Counted from the stretch's first letter, positions 15,401 through 25,044 are shown. The stretch is 64,000 bases of DNA from Betaproteobacteria bacterium (GCA_016716425.1 JADJWJ010000013.1:1-64000); one strand, 5' to 3'. The notes: generated by a model from the sequence alone, not told the origin. Translations and numbers: made by a program.

Positions 15401-16009
15401 CTACGGCCGCGCGTCGGCGAGCGACCAGCGGTCGACGACGACGCGCACCTCGACCGGCTCGCTGTCCGGGTAGCGCATCACGAGCCGCGACGGGCGTGCC
15501 GGCGCGCCTGCATCCGCGTCGGCGTACGCGTAGACGATCTCCCAGCCCTGCTGCCGCAGAACCAGCGGCCGCCCGGCCGCATCGCGCTCGACGCCGTAGT
15601 CGGCGCCCGGCGCCGGCGCACCCTGGATCCACGCGGCGAGACCGTCGACGGGGATGGCGACGCCCAACACGTCGCGCGTCAGCGCGCCCCAGTCCGCGAA
15701 CGCGGTCGCCGGCGCGTCGGGACGCTCGACGCGGATGCCCGCCGCGTCGCGTTGCATGCGCGCGATCACCTGCCCGGTGGGTGTCGCGACGTCGATGCGG
15801 TCGCGATCCTCCGCGTGCGACCAGGCAAAGTGCGCGGCCACGCCGTCGGCGCCGCGGCGTGCGGACAGCCGTCCGGCCGCGTCGAACGACGCACCGGGAG
15901 GCGCGAGCGCCGCGGTCTCGGGCGCGGGCGCAACCGAGGCGCAGCCCGCGAGGGCCGCCAGGAGCAACGTTGCCGCCGCCGCGCGCAGCGGCGCGCGCGC
16001 CCGGGTCAC
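15401..16009 (-). CDS. lolB: Outer-membrane lipoprotein insertion protein LolB
   Basis: 202 residues from the GTG at 16009, which overlaps the stop of the upstream TPR gene. This start is chosen because it places the lipoprotein signal VTRARAPLRAAAATLLLAALAGC at the N-terminus with lipobox LAGC; longer versions would bury it. The body follows the LolB fold (FDAAGRLSARRGADGVAAHFAWSH..., GVAIPVDGLAAWIQG). LolB receives lipoproteins from LolA and inserts them in the outer membrane. The gene is next to ispE, as usual. Confidence 0.88.
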   Translation of the reverse strand: MTRARAPLRAAAATLLLAALAGCASVAPAPETAALAPPGASFDAAGRLSARRGADGVAAHFAWSHAEDRDRIDVATPTGQVIARMQRDAAGIRVERPDAPATAFADWGALTRDVLGVAIPVDGLAAWIQGAPAPGADYGVERDAAGRPLVLRQQGWEIVYAYADADAGAPARPSRLVMRYPDSEPVEVRVVVDRWSLADARP

Positions 16010-17802
16010 CGCGCGAGGCGGCGTACCGTCTCGAGCAGGACCGGGTTGTCCGGCGTCGTCTTCAACTGCGACTGCCAGACCTCCTGCGCGCCGGCGCGAT
16101 CGCCCTTCGCCCACAGCACCTCGCCCAGGTGCGCGGCGATCTCCGCGTCCGGGCGCGCCTTGAAGGCGCGCCGCAGATAGGTCTCGGCCTCGCCGTAGCG
16201 GCCGAGGCGGAACAGCGCCCAGCCCATGCTGTCGAGGATGAACGAGTCGTTCGGCGCGAGCTTCAACGCCTTCTCGATCAGCACGTAGCCTTCGTCATAG
16301 CGGGTCGTGCGGTCGACCAGCGTGTAGCCGAGCGCGTTGAGCGCCTGCGGGTCGTCGGGCTTCAATTCGACGACGCGCCGCAGCTGCTGCTCCGCGACGT
16401 CGATGCGGTCGAGCTTCTCCGCGACCATCGCGGCGTCGTACAGCAGTTCCGGCGAGTCCGGATGTTCCTTCAGCGCCTGCGTCAGCACCGCCAGCGCCTC
16501 CTTGTTGTCGTCGGTGTCGCGCAGGAGCTGCGCCTCGGCCTGCCGCACCTGGACGCGCTGGTCGATCGTCACCGCCGGCAGGTCGGCGAGATACTTGCGC
16601 GCGCCGCTCATGTTGCCGAGCTTGGCCATCATCGCGGCGACGCGCAGCTTCGCGAGCCACGCGCGCTCGCCCTCGGGCACCGCCTTGTACCGCTCGATCG
16701 CTTCCTGGTAGCGGCCGGTTTCCTCGGCGATCTGCGCGAGATAGAGCTCGACCGCGCCGTTCTCGCCGTAGTTCGCGCGCTTCAGATCGGAGAACAGCGC
16801 CTCGGCCTGGTCCCACTCCTTCATCTGCACGGTCAGCACGGCGACGCCGAACTGGTACTCGCGCGCGTTCTTGTCGGTGTCCCACAGGCGCTGGAAGATC
16901 GTGCGGGCCTCGGCGTAGCGGTGCTGCTCGACGTACATCTGCGCGAGCGCGCCGGACGCGGCGCGCGCGTTGGGGTTGGCCGCGACGAAAAGCGCGAGGT
17001 ACGCGACCGCCTCGTCCGGCTTCCTGCGGCCCAGGATCTCCGCCTTCAGCAGCGCCGCTCGTTCCCAGTCCGGCTTCAGCGCGAGCGCGCGGTCGAGTTC
17101 CTCGAGCGCCGTGGTGTCGGTACGGCTGTCCGGCTGGCCCGCAAGGTAGGCGGCCAGCGCGACGGCGAAATGCGCTTCGGGGCTTTTCGGGTATGGCTTG
17201 GCAACGTCGCGGATGAGTTCGTACGTCTGCCGGCGGTCGAGCTCGCCGAACGCGCTGTTCAGTTGCAGGAAAAGCTCGCCGAGACCGCGATCGGTTGCGG
17301 CGGCATCGGCGAGGAGCTTCTCGACCCGCGCCTTGAGGTCGCTGTCGTAGACACCTTCGACCGGCGCCTTGCCCGCGGTCCCCGCGGCGAGTGCCGCCAG
17401 GATCTGCTTCGGACGTTCGGCTGCCGGGTCGAGCGCCGCCCACAGCCTGGCCGACTCCTGCGCGAGCCCGCGCATTCCCGCGGAAAGCGCGATCTCGGCA
17501 GCCCGCCTGGCAAGCCGGGCATCGCGCGCGTCGCGCGCCGCCTCGAAGTACGCGCGGGCGGCGAGCGACCGCTCGCCGCGCTGAAGCGCGACATCGCCCA
17601 GCAGCAGTCGGTAGAACACGTCGGCGGTGAGGCCGCTGCCTTCGTCGCGCACGGCCGGCGCGGCATGCGGTGCGATGCCGGGCGTTGCGGGCTGGGCAAA
17701 CGCCGTCCCGGCGCCGGACACGGCCAGAGCGAACGCGATGGCGGCGGTCCGGAGGGGGAAGGGCGCCGGCGCGGTGCATGGGAACCTGGAGAGGAAGGGC
17801 AT
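16006..17802 (-). CDS. Periplasmic tetratricopeptide repeat protein
   Basis: 598 residues from the ATG at 17802, which exposes a signal peptide ending GAGTAFAQ (about residue 37). At least eight TPR-like helical pairs follow, such as EAHFAVALAAYLAG, EYQFGVAVLTVQ and LNALGYTLVD, and the C-terminal FILDSMGWALFRLGRYGEAETYLRRAF is near-consensus. The gene sits directly before lolB in many betaproteobacteria and overlaps it by four bases, which suggests a role in the outer-membrane lipoprotein or envelope pathway; that is inference from linkage. It diverges from mutM; a TATAGT box on the minus strand (17864-17869) may be its -10. Confidence 0.87.
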   Translation of the reverse strand: MPFLSRFPCTAPAPFPLRTAAIAFALAVSGAGTAFAQPATPGIAPHAAPAVRDEGSGLTADVFYRLLLGDVALQRGERSLAARAYFEAARDARDARLARRAAEIALSAGMRGLAQESARLWAALDPAAERPKQILAALAAGTAGKAPVEGVYDSDLKARVEKLLADAAATDRGLGELFLQLNSAFGELDRRQTYELIRDVAKPYPKSPEAHFAVALAAYLAGQPDSRTDTTALEELDRALALKPDWERAALLKAEILGRRKPDEAVAYLALFVAANPNARAASGALAQMYVEQHRYAEARTIFQRLWDTDKNAREYQFGVAVLTVQMKEWDQAEALFSDLKRANYGENGAVELYLAQIAEETGRYQEAIERYKAVPEGERAWLAKLRVAAMMAKLGNMSGARKYLADLPAVTIDQRVQVRQAEAQLLRDTDDNKEALAVLTQALKEHPDSPELLYDAAMVAEKLDRIDVAEQQLRRVVELKPDDPQALNALGYTLVDRTTRYDEGYVLIEKALKLAPNDSFILDSMGWALFRLGRYGEAETYLRRAFKARPDAEIAAHLGEVLWAKGDRAGAQEVWQSQLKTTPDNPVLLETVRRLAR

Positions 17803-17951
17803 GGTTTCTCGCTTCAAGTGGGGCGGACGCGGCCCCGACGCGGGTTCCGTGCGACGCCGTAATACTATAGCCGGCAACCTTCGAGACTGCGGGCGGACGA
17901 AATCGTCGAGCGGACGGCTTCGCCCGCCTACGCTACCGCCACCCGCCGCGC

Positions 17952-18767
17952 ATGCCGGAACTGCCCGAAGTCGAAACGACGCGACGCGGCGTCGCGCCGC
18001 ACGTCGTCGGCCGGCGGGTCGCGCGGCTTGCCGTGTACGACTCCCGGCTCCGGTGGCCGGTTCCATCCGACCTGGGCCGGCGGCTGGTCGGGCGCACCGT
18101 CGCGGCCGTCGATCGACGAAGCAAGTACTTACTGTTTCGATTTGGCAGCGATACGCTGCTGGTTCACCTCGGGATGACCGGCAGCCTGCGCGTGTTCCGC
18201 CATGCGCCTGCGCGGCGCCCGCACGACCACGTTGACATCGTGCTCGACGACGGCAGCGTGCTGCGCTACAACGATCCGCGCCGGTTCGGCGCGATGCTGT
18301 GGGTGCCCGCGCCCGCGGACGCGCACCCGCTGCTGGCGATCCTGGGACCCGAGCCGTTCGACGCCGGGTTCGACGCCGGCTACCTGTGGCGCGCGACGCG
18401 CACGCGGAGCGCGGCGATCAAGCTCGCGCTGATGGACAACAGGCTCGTGGTCGGCGTCGGCAACATCTACGCGAACGAGTCGCTGTTTCGCGCGGGCATC
18501 CGCCCGACGCTGTCCGCGCACCGGGTGTCGCGCGCACGGCTGGCGGGCCTCGTGGACGCGGTGCGCACCGTCCTGACCGAGGCGATCGCCAAGGGTGGCA
18601 GCACGCTCCGCGACTACGTCGACGCGAGCGGCGAGCCCGGCTACTTCCAGCTCGAGTACTTCGTCTACGGCCGCGATGGCGAGCCGTGTCGCGTGTGCGG
18701 TGCGCCGATCCGGATGCGGCGGCTCGGCGCGCGCGCGTCGTTCTACTGTCCGCGCTGCCAGCGCTAG
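17952..18767 (+). CDS. mutM: Formamidopyrimidine-DNA glycosylase (Fpg)
   Basis: 271 residues. The catalytic N-terminus MPELPEVETTRRG (Pro2, Glu3), Lys58 in DRRSKYLLF, the H2TH segment with VVGVGNIYANESLFRAGI and the C-terminal zinc finger with four cysteines (CRVCG...YCPRCQR) are all present. It removes 8-oxoguanine and ring-opened purines from DNA and cleaves the AP site. It diverges from the TPR-lolB operon. The coding end touches a GGGTCTGACCC repeat, and a decayed copy of its zinc-finger coding sequence lies about 100 bases downstream. Confidence 0.96.
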   Translation: MPELPEVETTRRGVAPHVVGRRVARLAVYDSRLRWPVPSDLGRRLVGRTVAAVDRRSKYLLFRFGSDTLLVHLGMTGSLRVFRHAPARRPHDHVDIVLDDGSVLRYNDPRRFGAMLWVPAPADAHPLLAILGPEPFDAGFDAGYLWRATRTRSAAIKLALMDNRLVVGVGNIYANESLFRAGIRPTLSAHRVSRARLAGLVDAVRTVLTEAIAKGGSTLRDYVDASGEPGYFQLEYFVYGRDGEPCRVCGAPIRMRRLGARASFYCPRCQR

Positions 18768-18796
18768 GGGTCTGACCCTTAGCTGCAGCGCAACAT
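18768..18796 (+). repeat. GGGTCTGACCCTTAGCTGC repeat, copy 1
   Basis: The 29-base unit begins immediately at the mutM stop. It has the same GGGTCTGACCCTTA core as the xerC-end palindrome at 7368 and is repeated at 18929 with two internal differences. The 452-bp gap from 18768 to 19219 contains this pair, the decayed mutM tail and no credible gene. Confidence 0.85.
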
Positions 18797-18839
18797 CACA
18801 TCCATCGAGCGTGGTGCGGTTTTCGCCCTATTCGGGTGG

Positions 18840-18890
18840 CGGCTCGGCACGCGTTCGCCGTACCGCTGCCCGAGCGGCCAGCGTTGGCGC
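18840..18890 (+). pseudogene. Possible decayed duplicate of the mutM zinc-finger tail
   Basis: About 36 of 49 bases align without gaps to the 3' end of mutM. Translated in the matching frame it reads RLGTRSPYRCPSGQRW beside the real RLGARASFYCPRCQR, keeping RLG, CP and QR but losing two zinc cysteines. It is followed by the second GGGTCTGACCC repeat. The similarity is short and in biased GC-rich DNA, so this is tentative. Confidence 0.4.
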
Positions 18891-18928
18891 GGCGGAACGG
18901 TCGCAGGTGGCGCGCGGTATTCGCTTGA

Positions 18929-18957
18929 GGGTCTGACCCTTAGCTGCGATGCAACAT
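18929..18957 (+). repeat. GGGTCTGACCCTTAGCTGC repeat, copy 2
   Basis: It matches copy 1 at 18768-18796 over 27 of 29 bases, in the same orientation, 161 bases downstream. The segment before it resembles the end of mutM, so the unit mutM-tail plus repeat seems to have been duplicated. Confidence 0.85.
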
Positions 18958-19219
18958 GAGTCGGGTCTTCACTGCAATGCGCAGGCGCAGGTGGGGTCGA
19001 CGTTGACTGCCGGCCCGCACTGCAACTCCGGGCCCGAATTCCGTGCCAGATTCGGGCACCGCCCGACGTTCTCCGGCAGTCGCCCGGCGCCAGCGGCGCG
19101 CGGGCGCCTATGCAGCATCGGGTGCGCGCGGCTCGGCATGAGTTGTGCTTCACAGGCGCATGCTACAGTTGCCCCCGCTGTCGGCAGGCGTTCGCGCCAC
19201 CACCCGCACGAGGAACGTC

Positions 19220-21193
19220 ATGATCCCGTCCCGCGACCTGGCGGCACGCTTCGAGGCCTACGCCGACTGGCGTCGACGGCTGTCGGCGGGCGTTTCCGCG
19301 CTGCACGACTGGCTCGCCGACCAGGACTTAGCCGACGCGCAGGTCGACCTCAAGATCCAGCAGCTGCTCGAACGGCTGCACCAGGACAAGCTGATCGTCG
19401 CGTTCGTCGCCGAATTCTCGCGCGGCAAGTCGGAGCTCATCAACGCGATCTTCTTCGCCGATTTCGGCCAGCGGCTGCTGCCGTCGTCCGCCGGGCGGAC
19501 GACGATGTGCCCGACCGAGCTCCTGTATGACGGGTCGCGGCCGCCCTCGATTCGCCTGCTGCCGATCGAGACGCGCCTGAAGGACGCGACGGTCGCGGAG
19601 TTCAAGAACTACGCGGACGAGTGGGTCACGTTCCCGCTCGACCTGTCGTCGGCCGAGAAGATGGGCGAGGCGCTGTCGCGCGTGTCGCAGGTGAAGCGCG
19701 TACCGGTGGAGCTCGCGCGCAAGTACGGCCTCTACGGCGACGGCGACGACGACATCCTGCAGGCGCTCGAGAACGGCGACGAGGGCACCGTCGACATCCC
19801 GTGCTGGCGGCACGCGGTGATCAACTTCCCGCACCCGCTGCTGCAGCAGGGGCTCGTGATCCTCGACACGCCGGGCCTGAACGCGATCGGCACGGAGCCC
19901 GAGCTGACGCTCAATCTGCTGCCGAACGCGCACGCGCTGCTGTTCATCCTGGCCGCCGACACCGGCGTCACCAAGACCGACCTCGAAGTCTGGAACGACC
20001 ACCTGGCCGGCGACGACCCGGCCACGAAGGCCGGGCGCATCGTGATCCTGAACAAGATCGACGGCCTGTGGGACGACCTTAAGTCCCCCGAGGAAGTCGA
20101 CGCGGAGATCGCGCGCCAGGTGCGCAGCACCGCGCAGCTGCTCGACATTCCGGCCTCGCAGGTGTTCGCAGCGTCGGCGCAGAAGGCGCTGGCCGCGAAG
20201 GTCAACGGCGACGACGCGCTGCTCGCCAGGAGCCGGCTGCCGCAGCTCGAGGCGTCGCTGTCGCAGAAGCTCATTCCGGCCAAGCGCGACATCGTCGGTG
20301 CGGCCTCGCAGGCCGAGGTGCGCTCGCTCGCCGCCGGCGCCCGCGCGCTGCTCGACGCCCGCGTGGCCGGCATCGCCGAGCAGCTCGCCGAGCTGCGAGC
20401 GCTGCGCGGCAAGAACCAGGACGTCGTCGGCCACATGATGGAGCGCGTGCGCGAGGAGAAGGAGCTCTTCGAGCGCGGGCTCGCGCGCTACACGGCGCTG
20501 CGCAACGTGTTCACGCAGCAGACCAACGATCTCTTCGACCACATCGGCCTCGAGGCGCTGCGCGCCAACGCGGCGAAGACGCGGCGCCGGATCGAGGACA
20601 GCCCGTTCACCAAGGGCGTGCGTGGCGCGATGGGCGACTTCTTCCGCCAGATCCACGGCGACTTCGCCGCCGCGGCGAAGCAGTCGGCCGAGATCCACGA
20701 CATGATGCGCGCGATGTACGTGCGCTTCGCGAAGGAGCACAACCTCGAGCCGTTCAACCCGCCGCCGTTCTCGGTACTGAAGTATCTGAAGGAGGCCGAA
20801 CGGCTCGAGCGTGCGTACAACACGCACTTCAACACGCTCTGGAACATGGTGAGCAAGGCGAAGTTCGCGCTGATGCGCCGCTTCTTCGAGACGATCGCCT
20901 CGCGCGTCAAGCACCTCTACGTGGTCGCCAACCGCGACGTCGAGGCGTGGTTGAAGGCGGTGATGTCGCCGCTCGAGACGCAGGTGCGCGAGCATCACCT
21001 GCAGCTGCGCCGCCGGCTCGACAGCATCAGGCGCATCCACCAGGCGAGCGGCGACCTCGAGGACCGCATCGCCGAACTGGAGCAGCAGGAAGCGGCGATC
21101 CGCGCGCAGGTCCGCGGCCTCGAGCAGAAGACGCGCGCGATCGACGCGGTGGTCGAGCAGCCCGACGCGATGCCGCTCGCGGCGAACGCCTGA
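19220..21193 (+). CDS. Dynamin-like GTPase
   Basis: 657 residues from the ATG at 19220, preferred because MIPSRDLAARFEAYADWRR starts a helical region and upstream codons look non-coding. The GTPase domain has P-loop AEFSRGKS (about 64-71), a likely G2 Thr in RTTMCPTE, G3 LDTPGLNA and G4 LNKIDGLWDD. A long helical stalk follows, with a predicted coiled coil near the end (LEDRIAELEQQEAAIRAQVRGLEQK). No membrane segment is visible. Bacterial dynamins remodel membranes or respond to envelope or phage stress; most are encoded in pairs, while this one stands alone. The domain call is sure; the role is unknown. Confidence 0.85.
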   Translation: MIPSRDLAARFEAYADWRRRLSAGVSALHDWLADQDLADAQVDLKIQQLLERLHQDKLIVAFVAEFSRGKSELINAIFFADFGQRLLPSSAGRTTMCPTELLYDGSRPPSIRLLPIETRLKDATVAEFKNYADEWVTFPLDLSSAEKMGEALSRVSQVKRVPVELARKYGLYGDGDDDILQALENGDEGTVDIPCWRHAVINFPHPLLQQGLVILDTPGLNAIGTEPELTLNLLPNAHALLFILAADTGVTKTDLEVWNDHLAGDDPATKAGRIVILNKIDGLWDDLKSPEEVDAEIARQVRSTAQLLDIPASQVFAASAQKALAAKVNGDDALLARSRLPQLEASLSQKLIPAKRDIVGAASQAEVRSLAAGARALLDARVAGIAEQLAELRALRGKNQDVVGHMMERVREEKELFERGLARYTALRNVFTQQTNDLFDHIGLEALRANAAKTRRRIEDSPFTKGVRGAMGDFFRQIHGDFAAAAKQSAEIHDMMRAMYVRFAKEHNLEPFNPPPFSVLKYLKEAERLERAYNTHFNTLWNMVSKAKFALMRRFFETIASRVKHLYVVANRDVEAWLKAVMSPLETQVREHHLQLRRRLDSIRRIHQASGDLEDRIAELEQQEAAIRAQVRGLEQKTRAIDAVVEQPDAMPLAANA

Positions 21194-21346
21194 CGCCAAA
21201 CGGCGACACTGGTCGCCGATTCTGCCGGTGCCGGCCCGATCGCCGGCCAAAATTCGGCCGCCGGCGGAACAACGAGGAAGGGTGCGGTGTCCTATAATGG
21301 ATCATTTGCCCATTCTTCCTGCCGGGATCGCACCCGGCGACTGAAC

Positions 21347-23698
21347 ATGCGATTGCGCAAACTTCTGGGAGCCCTGTTCGCGGCGGTGTCGCTGTCCGCG
21401 ACCGCGGCCATCCCGACGACCGAGACGGCCGAGCTGGTCGAGTTCTACAACGCGAGCCTCGACCACTACTTCATCACGATCGAGCCGAAGGAAATCTCCG
21501 ACCTCGACACCGGCGTGCATCCGGGTTGGGCGCGCACCGGCTACCGTTTCCTCGTCGTCAAGTCGGGCAGCACGTACGCCGGCTCGGTGCCGGTGTGCCG
21601 CTTCTACGGCCGCCCCGAGAAGGGCATCGACTCGCACTTCTACTCGGCCAAGGCGACCGAGTGCGAGGACGTCAAGAACAAGTTCCCCGACACGTGGGTG
21701 TTCGAGTCGCCCGAGGCCTTTCGCGCGTTCCCGGTCAACGCAGACGGCTCGTGCCCGGCCGACACGGGCCGCGTGAACCGGCTCTACAACAACCGCCCCG
21801 ACGTCAACCACCGCTACACGGACCAGCCGTCCGTGTTCTTCTACATGGTGGGCAAGGGCTACACGCCCGAGGGCGACGGCAACCCCAACTTCCCGATCGC
21901 GTTCTGCACGCCGACCGGCGGCTCGGTCGTCCCGCCGCCCGCGCCCGGCGCCCCCGACTGCACGGTCACCGCCAGCAGCCTGACGCCCGCCCTGGGTGCG
22001 ACGCTGACGCTCACCTCCCAGTGCACGAACGCGCCGACCAAGTATGTGTGGGCCGGCTGCACCAGCTCGACCGCGACGTGCCAGACCACGCAGTCCACCG
22101 CCGGCAACAAGAGCTACACGCTGTACGCGTCGAACGCGGCGGGACCGGCCCCCGACGTCACGATGAGCGTCAACTGGGGCGGCACGCCGGGCAACCTGCC
22201 GATCTGCACGCTCGGCGCGAGCTCGACGACGCCCACCGCGGGCACGCCGATCGTGCTCAGCGCCAACTGCAGCCAGTCGCCGAACCGCTACGACTGGTAC
22301 GAGTGCGACTACCTGATCCAGTCGATCTGCAACATCATGCCGGTGTGCGCCGCGGCGTCGTCGTCCTGCAGCGTCAACAAGTCGAGCGCCGGCTTCGCGC
22401 GGTACGCGGTCGCGGCCGGCAACAGCTCGGGCACGGGCCCGAAGGCGGCCGTCGACGTCGACTGGCGCGCCGGGAGCGGCGGTGGCGGCGGCGGCGGCAC
22501 GGACCCGATCCCCGTGTGCTCGCTGCTCGCGAGCAACTACAACCCGAACGTAGGTTCGCAGGTCGTGCTGTCGGCGTCGTGCACGGGCAACCCGACGTCG
22601 TACATCTGGACCGGCGTCGCGTGCTCGGCCGTGCAGTGCCCGGTGACGTCGTCATCCCCCGGCTCGCAGACGTACTCGGTGTCGGCTGCGAACGCATCGG
22701 GCACGGGCGGCATCGCCTATGTCGCGGTGAACTGGCAGTCCGGAGCGCCGGTGCCGTCCTGCACGCTGTCGGCCAGCAGCCTGACGCCGGCCACCGGCTC
22801 GACGGTCACGATCTCCGCGTCGTGCACGAACAGCCCGACGAACTACGCCTGGAGCGGCTGCGTGTCCAACGGGCCGAACTGCACCGACACGATCACGGTT
22901 GCCGGCACCAAGGAATACACGCTGGTCGCGTCCAACGGCGCCGGCGCCAGCAACCTCGCGAGCATCAACGTGAACTGGACCGGTCCGGTCACGGCGCCGC
23001 CGGTGTGCACGATCGCGGCGAGCAGCACGACGCCGACCGTCGGCCAGAGCGTGACGCTCACCGCGACCTGCAACGGGTCGCCGACGAGCTACGTCTGGAC
23101 CAACTGCAGCGGCAGCACGGCGTCGACCTGCATCGCGTCCGCGACCGCCGCGGGCGAAGTCACCTATTACGTCGCCGGCACGAACTCGTTCGGCACCGGG
23201 ACCGCCGCCGGCGTCTCCGTCAACTGGCAGGCGTCGGGTGGTGGCGGCGGCGGCCCGGACTTCTGCGGGTCCTACACGAACGTCATCCGCACGAGCGTCG
23301 CGTGGGGCGACTTCTCGCGCATCACGACGGGCAGCTTGGGCGGCTTCGCCTCGGACGGCGTGCTGGTGATGACCTTCACGGTGCCCACCGATCCCACGTC
23401 GTACGCGAACGTCGGGTACACGAGCCTGGCCGAGTACTCGGGGCCGCCGGCGCTGCGCCACATGACGCTGTCGAAGAGCGCCTGCGACTTCCGCGCGCCA
23501 GATCCCACCGGCGCGAACGGACCGTACGACATGAGCGTCGGCAAGCAGGTGACGATCTACTGGAACGTCGGCAACCAGCCGATCGCGCTGACGGCGGGGC
23601 AGACGTACCACTTCAACGTCCGCAACACCGACTACAACGGGGTGACGGACTGCACGGGGGTCTGCAACGCAGGCATCAGCACCATCTGGCCGCGGTAG
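21347..23698 (+). CDS. Secreted protein with N-terminal DUF5648-like domain and five Ig-like Cys repeats
   Basis: 783 residues. Signal peptide MRLRKLLGALFAAVSLSATAA, then a domain at about 30-195 (ELVEFYNASLDHYFITIEP, PVCRFYGRPEKGIDSHFYSA, RLYNNRPDVNHRYT) related to the C-terminus of the subtilase at 48251. Five Ig- or PKD-like repeats start at about residues 205, 287, 391, 472 and 554 with pattern C-T-x-x-A-S-S-x-x-P-x-x-G, then PTxYxW and a closing V-N-W; all but the third unit gap measure about 82 residues. Gly-rich linkers flank repeat 3 and precede a C-terminal domain from about 640. A TATAAT box lies at 21293-21298 and a terminator follows. It is probably a surface or secreted protein; function unknown. 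Confidence 0.82.
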   Translation: MRLRKLLGALFAAVSLSATAAIPTTETAELVEFYNASLDHYFITIEPKEISDLDTGVHPGWARTGYRFLVVKSGSTYAGSVPVCRFYGRPEKGIDSHFYSAKATECEDVKNKFPDTWVFESPEAFRAFPVNADGSCPADTGRVNRLYNNRPDVNHRYTDQPSVFFYMVGKGYTPEGDGNPNFPIAFCTPTGGSVVPPPAPGAPDCTVTASSLTPALGATLTLTSQCTNAPTKYVWAGCTSSTATCQTTQSTAGNKSYTLYASNAAGPAPDVTMSVNWGGTPGNLPICTLGASSTTPTAGTPIVLSANCSQSPNRYDWYECDYLIQSICNIMPVCAAASSSCSVNKSSAGFARYAVAAGNSSGTGPKAAVDVDWRAGSGGGGGGGTDPIPVCSLLASNYNPNVGSQVVLSASCTGNPTSYIWTGVACSAVQCPVTSSSPGSQTYSVSAANASGTGGIAYVAVNWQSGAPVPSCTLSASSLTPATGSTVTISASCTNSPTNYAWSGCVSNGPNCTDTITVAGTKEYTLVASNGAGASNLASINVNWTGPVTAPPVCTIAASSTTPTVGQSVTLTATCNGSPTSYVWTNCSGSTASTCIASATAAGEVTYYVAGTNSFGTGTAAGVSVNWQASGGGGGGPDFCGSYTNVIRTSVAWGDFSRITTGSLGGFASDGVLVMTFTVPTDPTSYANVGYTSLAEYSGPPALRHMTLSKSACDFRAPDPTGANGPYDMSVGKQVTIYWNVGNQPIALTAGQTYHFNVRNTDYNGVTDCTGVCNAGISTIWPR

Positions 23699-23722
23699 CG
23701 CCGCGGATCATCGCTCCGGCGA

Positions 23723-23755
23723 AAACGGGCGCCCTCGCGGCGCCCGTTTCGTTTT
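23723..23755 (+). terminator. Rho-independent terminator after the Ig-repeat protein
   Basis: An 11-bp perfect stem AAACGGGCGCC-CTCGC-GGCGCCCGTTT followed by CGTTTT, 25 bases after the stop. Confidence 0.85.
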
Positions 23756-23781
23756 CCCCCCCCGGCTGGTGTTGGTGGGGG

Positions 23782-23814
23782 CCCTCTCCCCGGAGCGCGG
23801 GGCGAGGGGGAGAA
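23782..23814. repeat. CCCTCTCCCC...GGGGAG repeat, left flank of the G/C tract
   Basis: CCCTCTCCCCGGAGCGCGG continuing into GGCGAGGGGGAGAA is a near-palindrome of the CCCTCTCCCC-N-GGGGAGAGGG type. Closely related units lie on the other side of the tract at 24675 and 24725, so the tract sits inside an array of this element. Confidence 0.7.
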
Positions 23815-23819
23815 CGGCT

Positions 23820-24660
<841 letters not shown>

Positions 24661-24674
24661 TCGCGGTTCGCGCA

Positions 24675-24763
24675 CCCTCTCCCCGCGTTCGGCGAGAGCG
24701 TCGCCGCGGTCGCGGGCCTGAATCTCCCTCTCCCCGGAACGGGGAGAGGGTCGGGGAGAGGGG
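24675..24763. repeat. CCCTCTCCCC...GGGGAGAGGG repeats, right flank of the G/C tract
   Basis: One degenerate unit is at 24675-24698 and one clean palindrome at 24725-24750 (TCCCTCTCCCC-GGAAC-GGGGAGAGGG), followed by TCGGGGAGAGGGG. The last unit lies only 8 bases from the ferredoxin stop and may act as its terminator on the minus strand. Confidence 0.75.
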
Positions 24764-24770
24764 TGCCCCG

Positions 24771-25040
24771 TCAGCCCGCGACCCCCGCCGTCTTCTTCGC
24801 CATCAGCGCGGTGTATTTCAGCATCAGCACGTCGCGCGACTCGACGTGTGCCGGATCGTTCGGGATGCAGTCGACCGGGCATACCTCGCGGCACTGTGGC
24901 TTGTCGAAGTGGCCGACGCACTCGGTGCACTTCGCCGGATCGATGACGTAGATCTCCGGCCCCTGCGCGATCGCGTCGTTCGGGCACTCGGGCTCGCAGA
25001 CGTCGCAGTTGATGCACTCGTCGGTGATGATCAGCGCCAT
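24771..25040 (-). CDS. YfhL-family 2[4Fe-4S] ferredoxin
   Basis: 89 residues. Two cluster motifs are present: CINCDVCEPECP (residues 9-20) and CTECVGHFDKPQCREVCPVDCI, the second with the insertion between the second and third Cys typical of the YfhL/Alvin ferredoxin type. This low-potential electron carrier is nearly always encoded beside coaD in betaproteobacteria, as here (four bases apart). Its redox partner is unknown. The C-terminus carries the usual helical extension. Confidence 0.93.
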   Translation of the reverse strand: MALIITDECINCDVCEPECPNDAIAQGPEIYVIDPAKCTECVGHFDKPQCREVCPVDCIPNDPAHVESRDVLMLKYTALMAKKTAGVAG

Positions 25041-25044
25041 CGCG

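Noticed and set aside
21959..23250. Repeated segments as a CRISPR or DNA repeat array
   Set aside because: The repeats are in the protein, about 82 residues each, and diverged at the DNA level.
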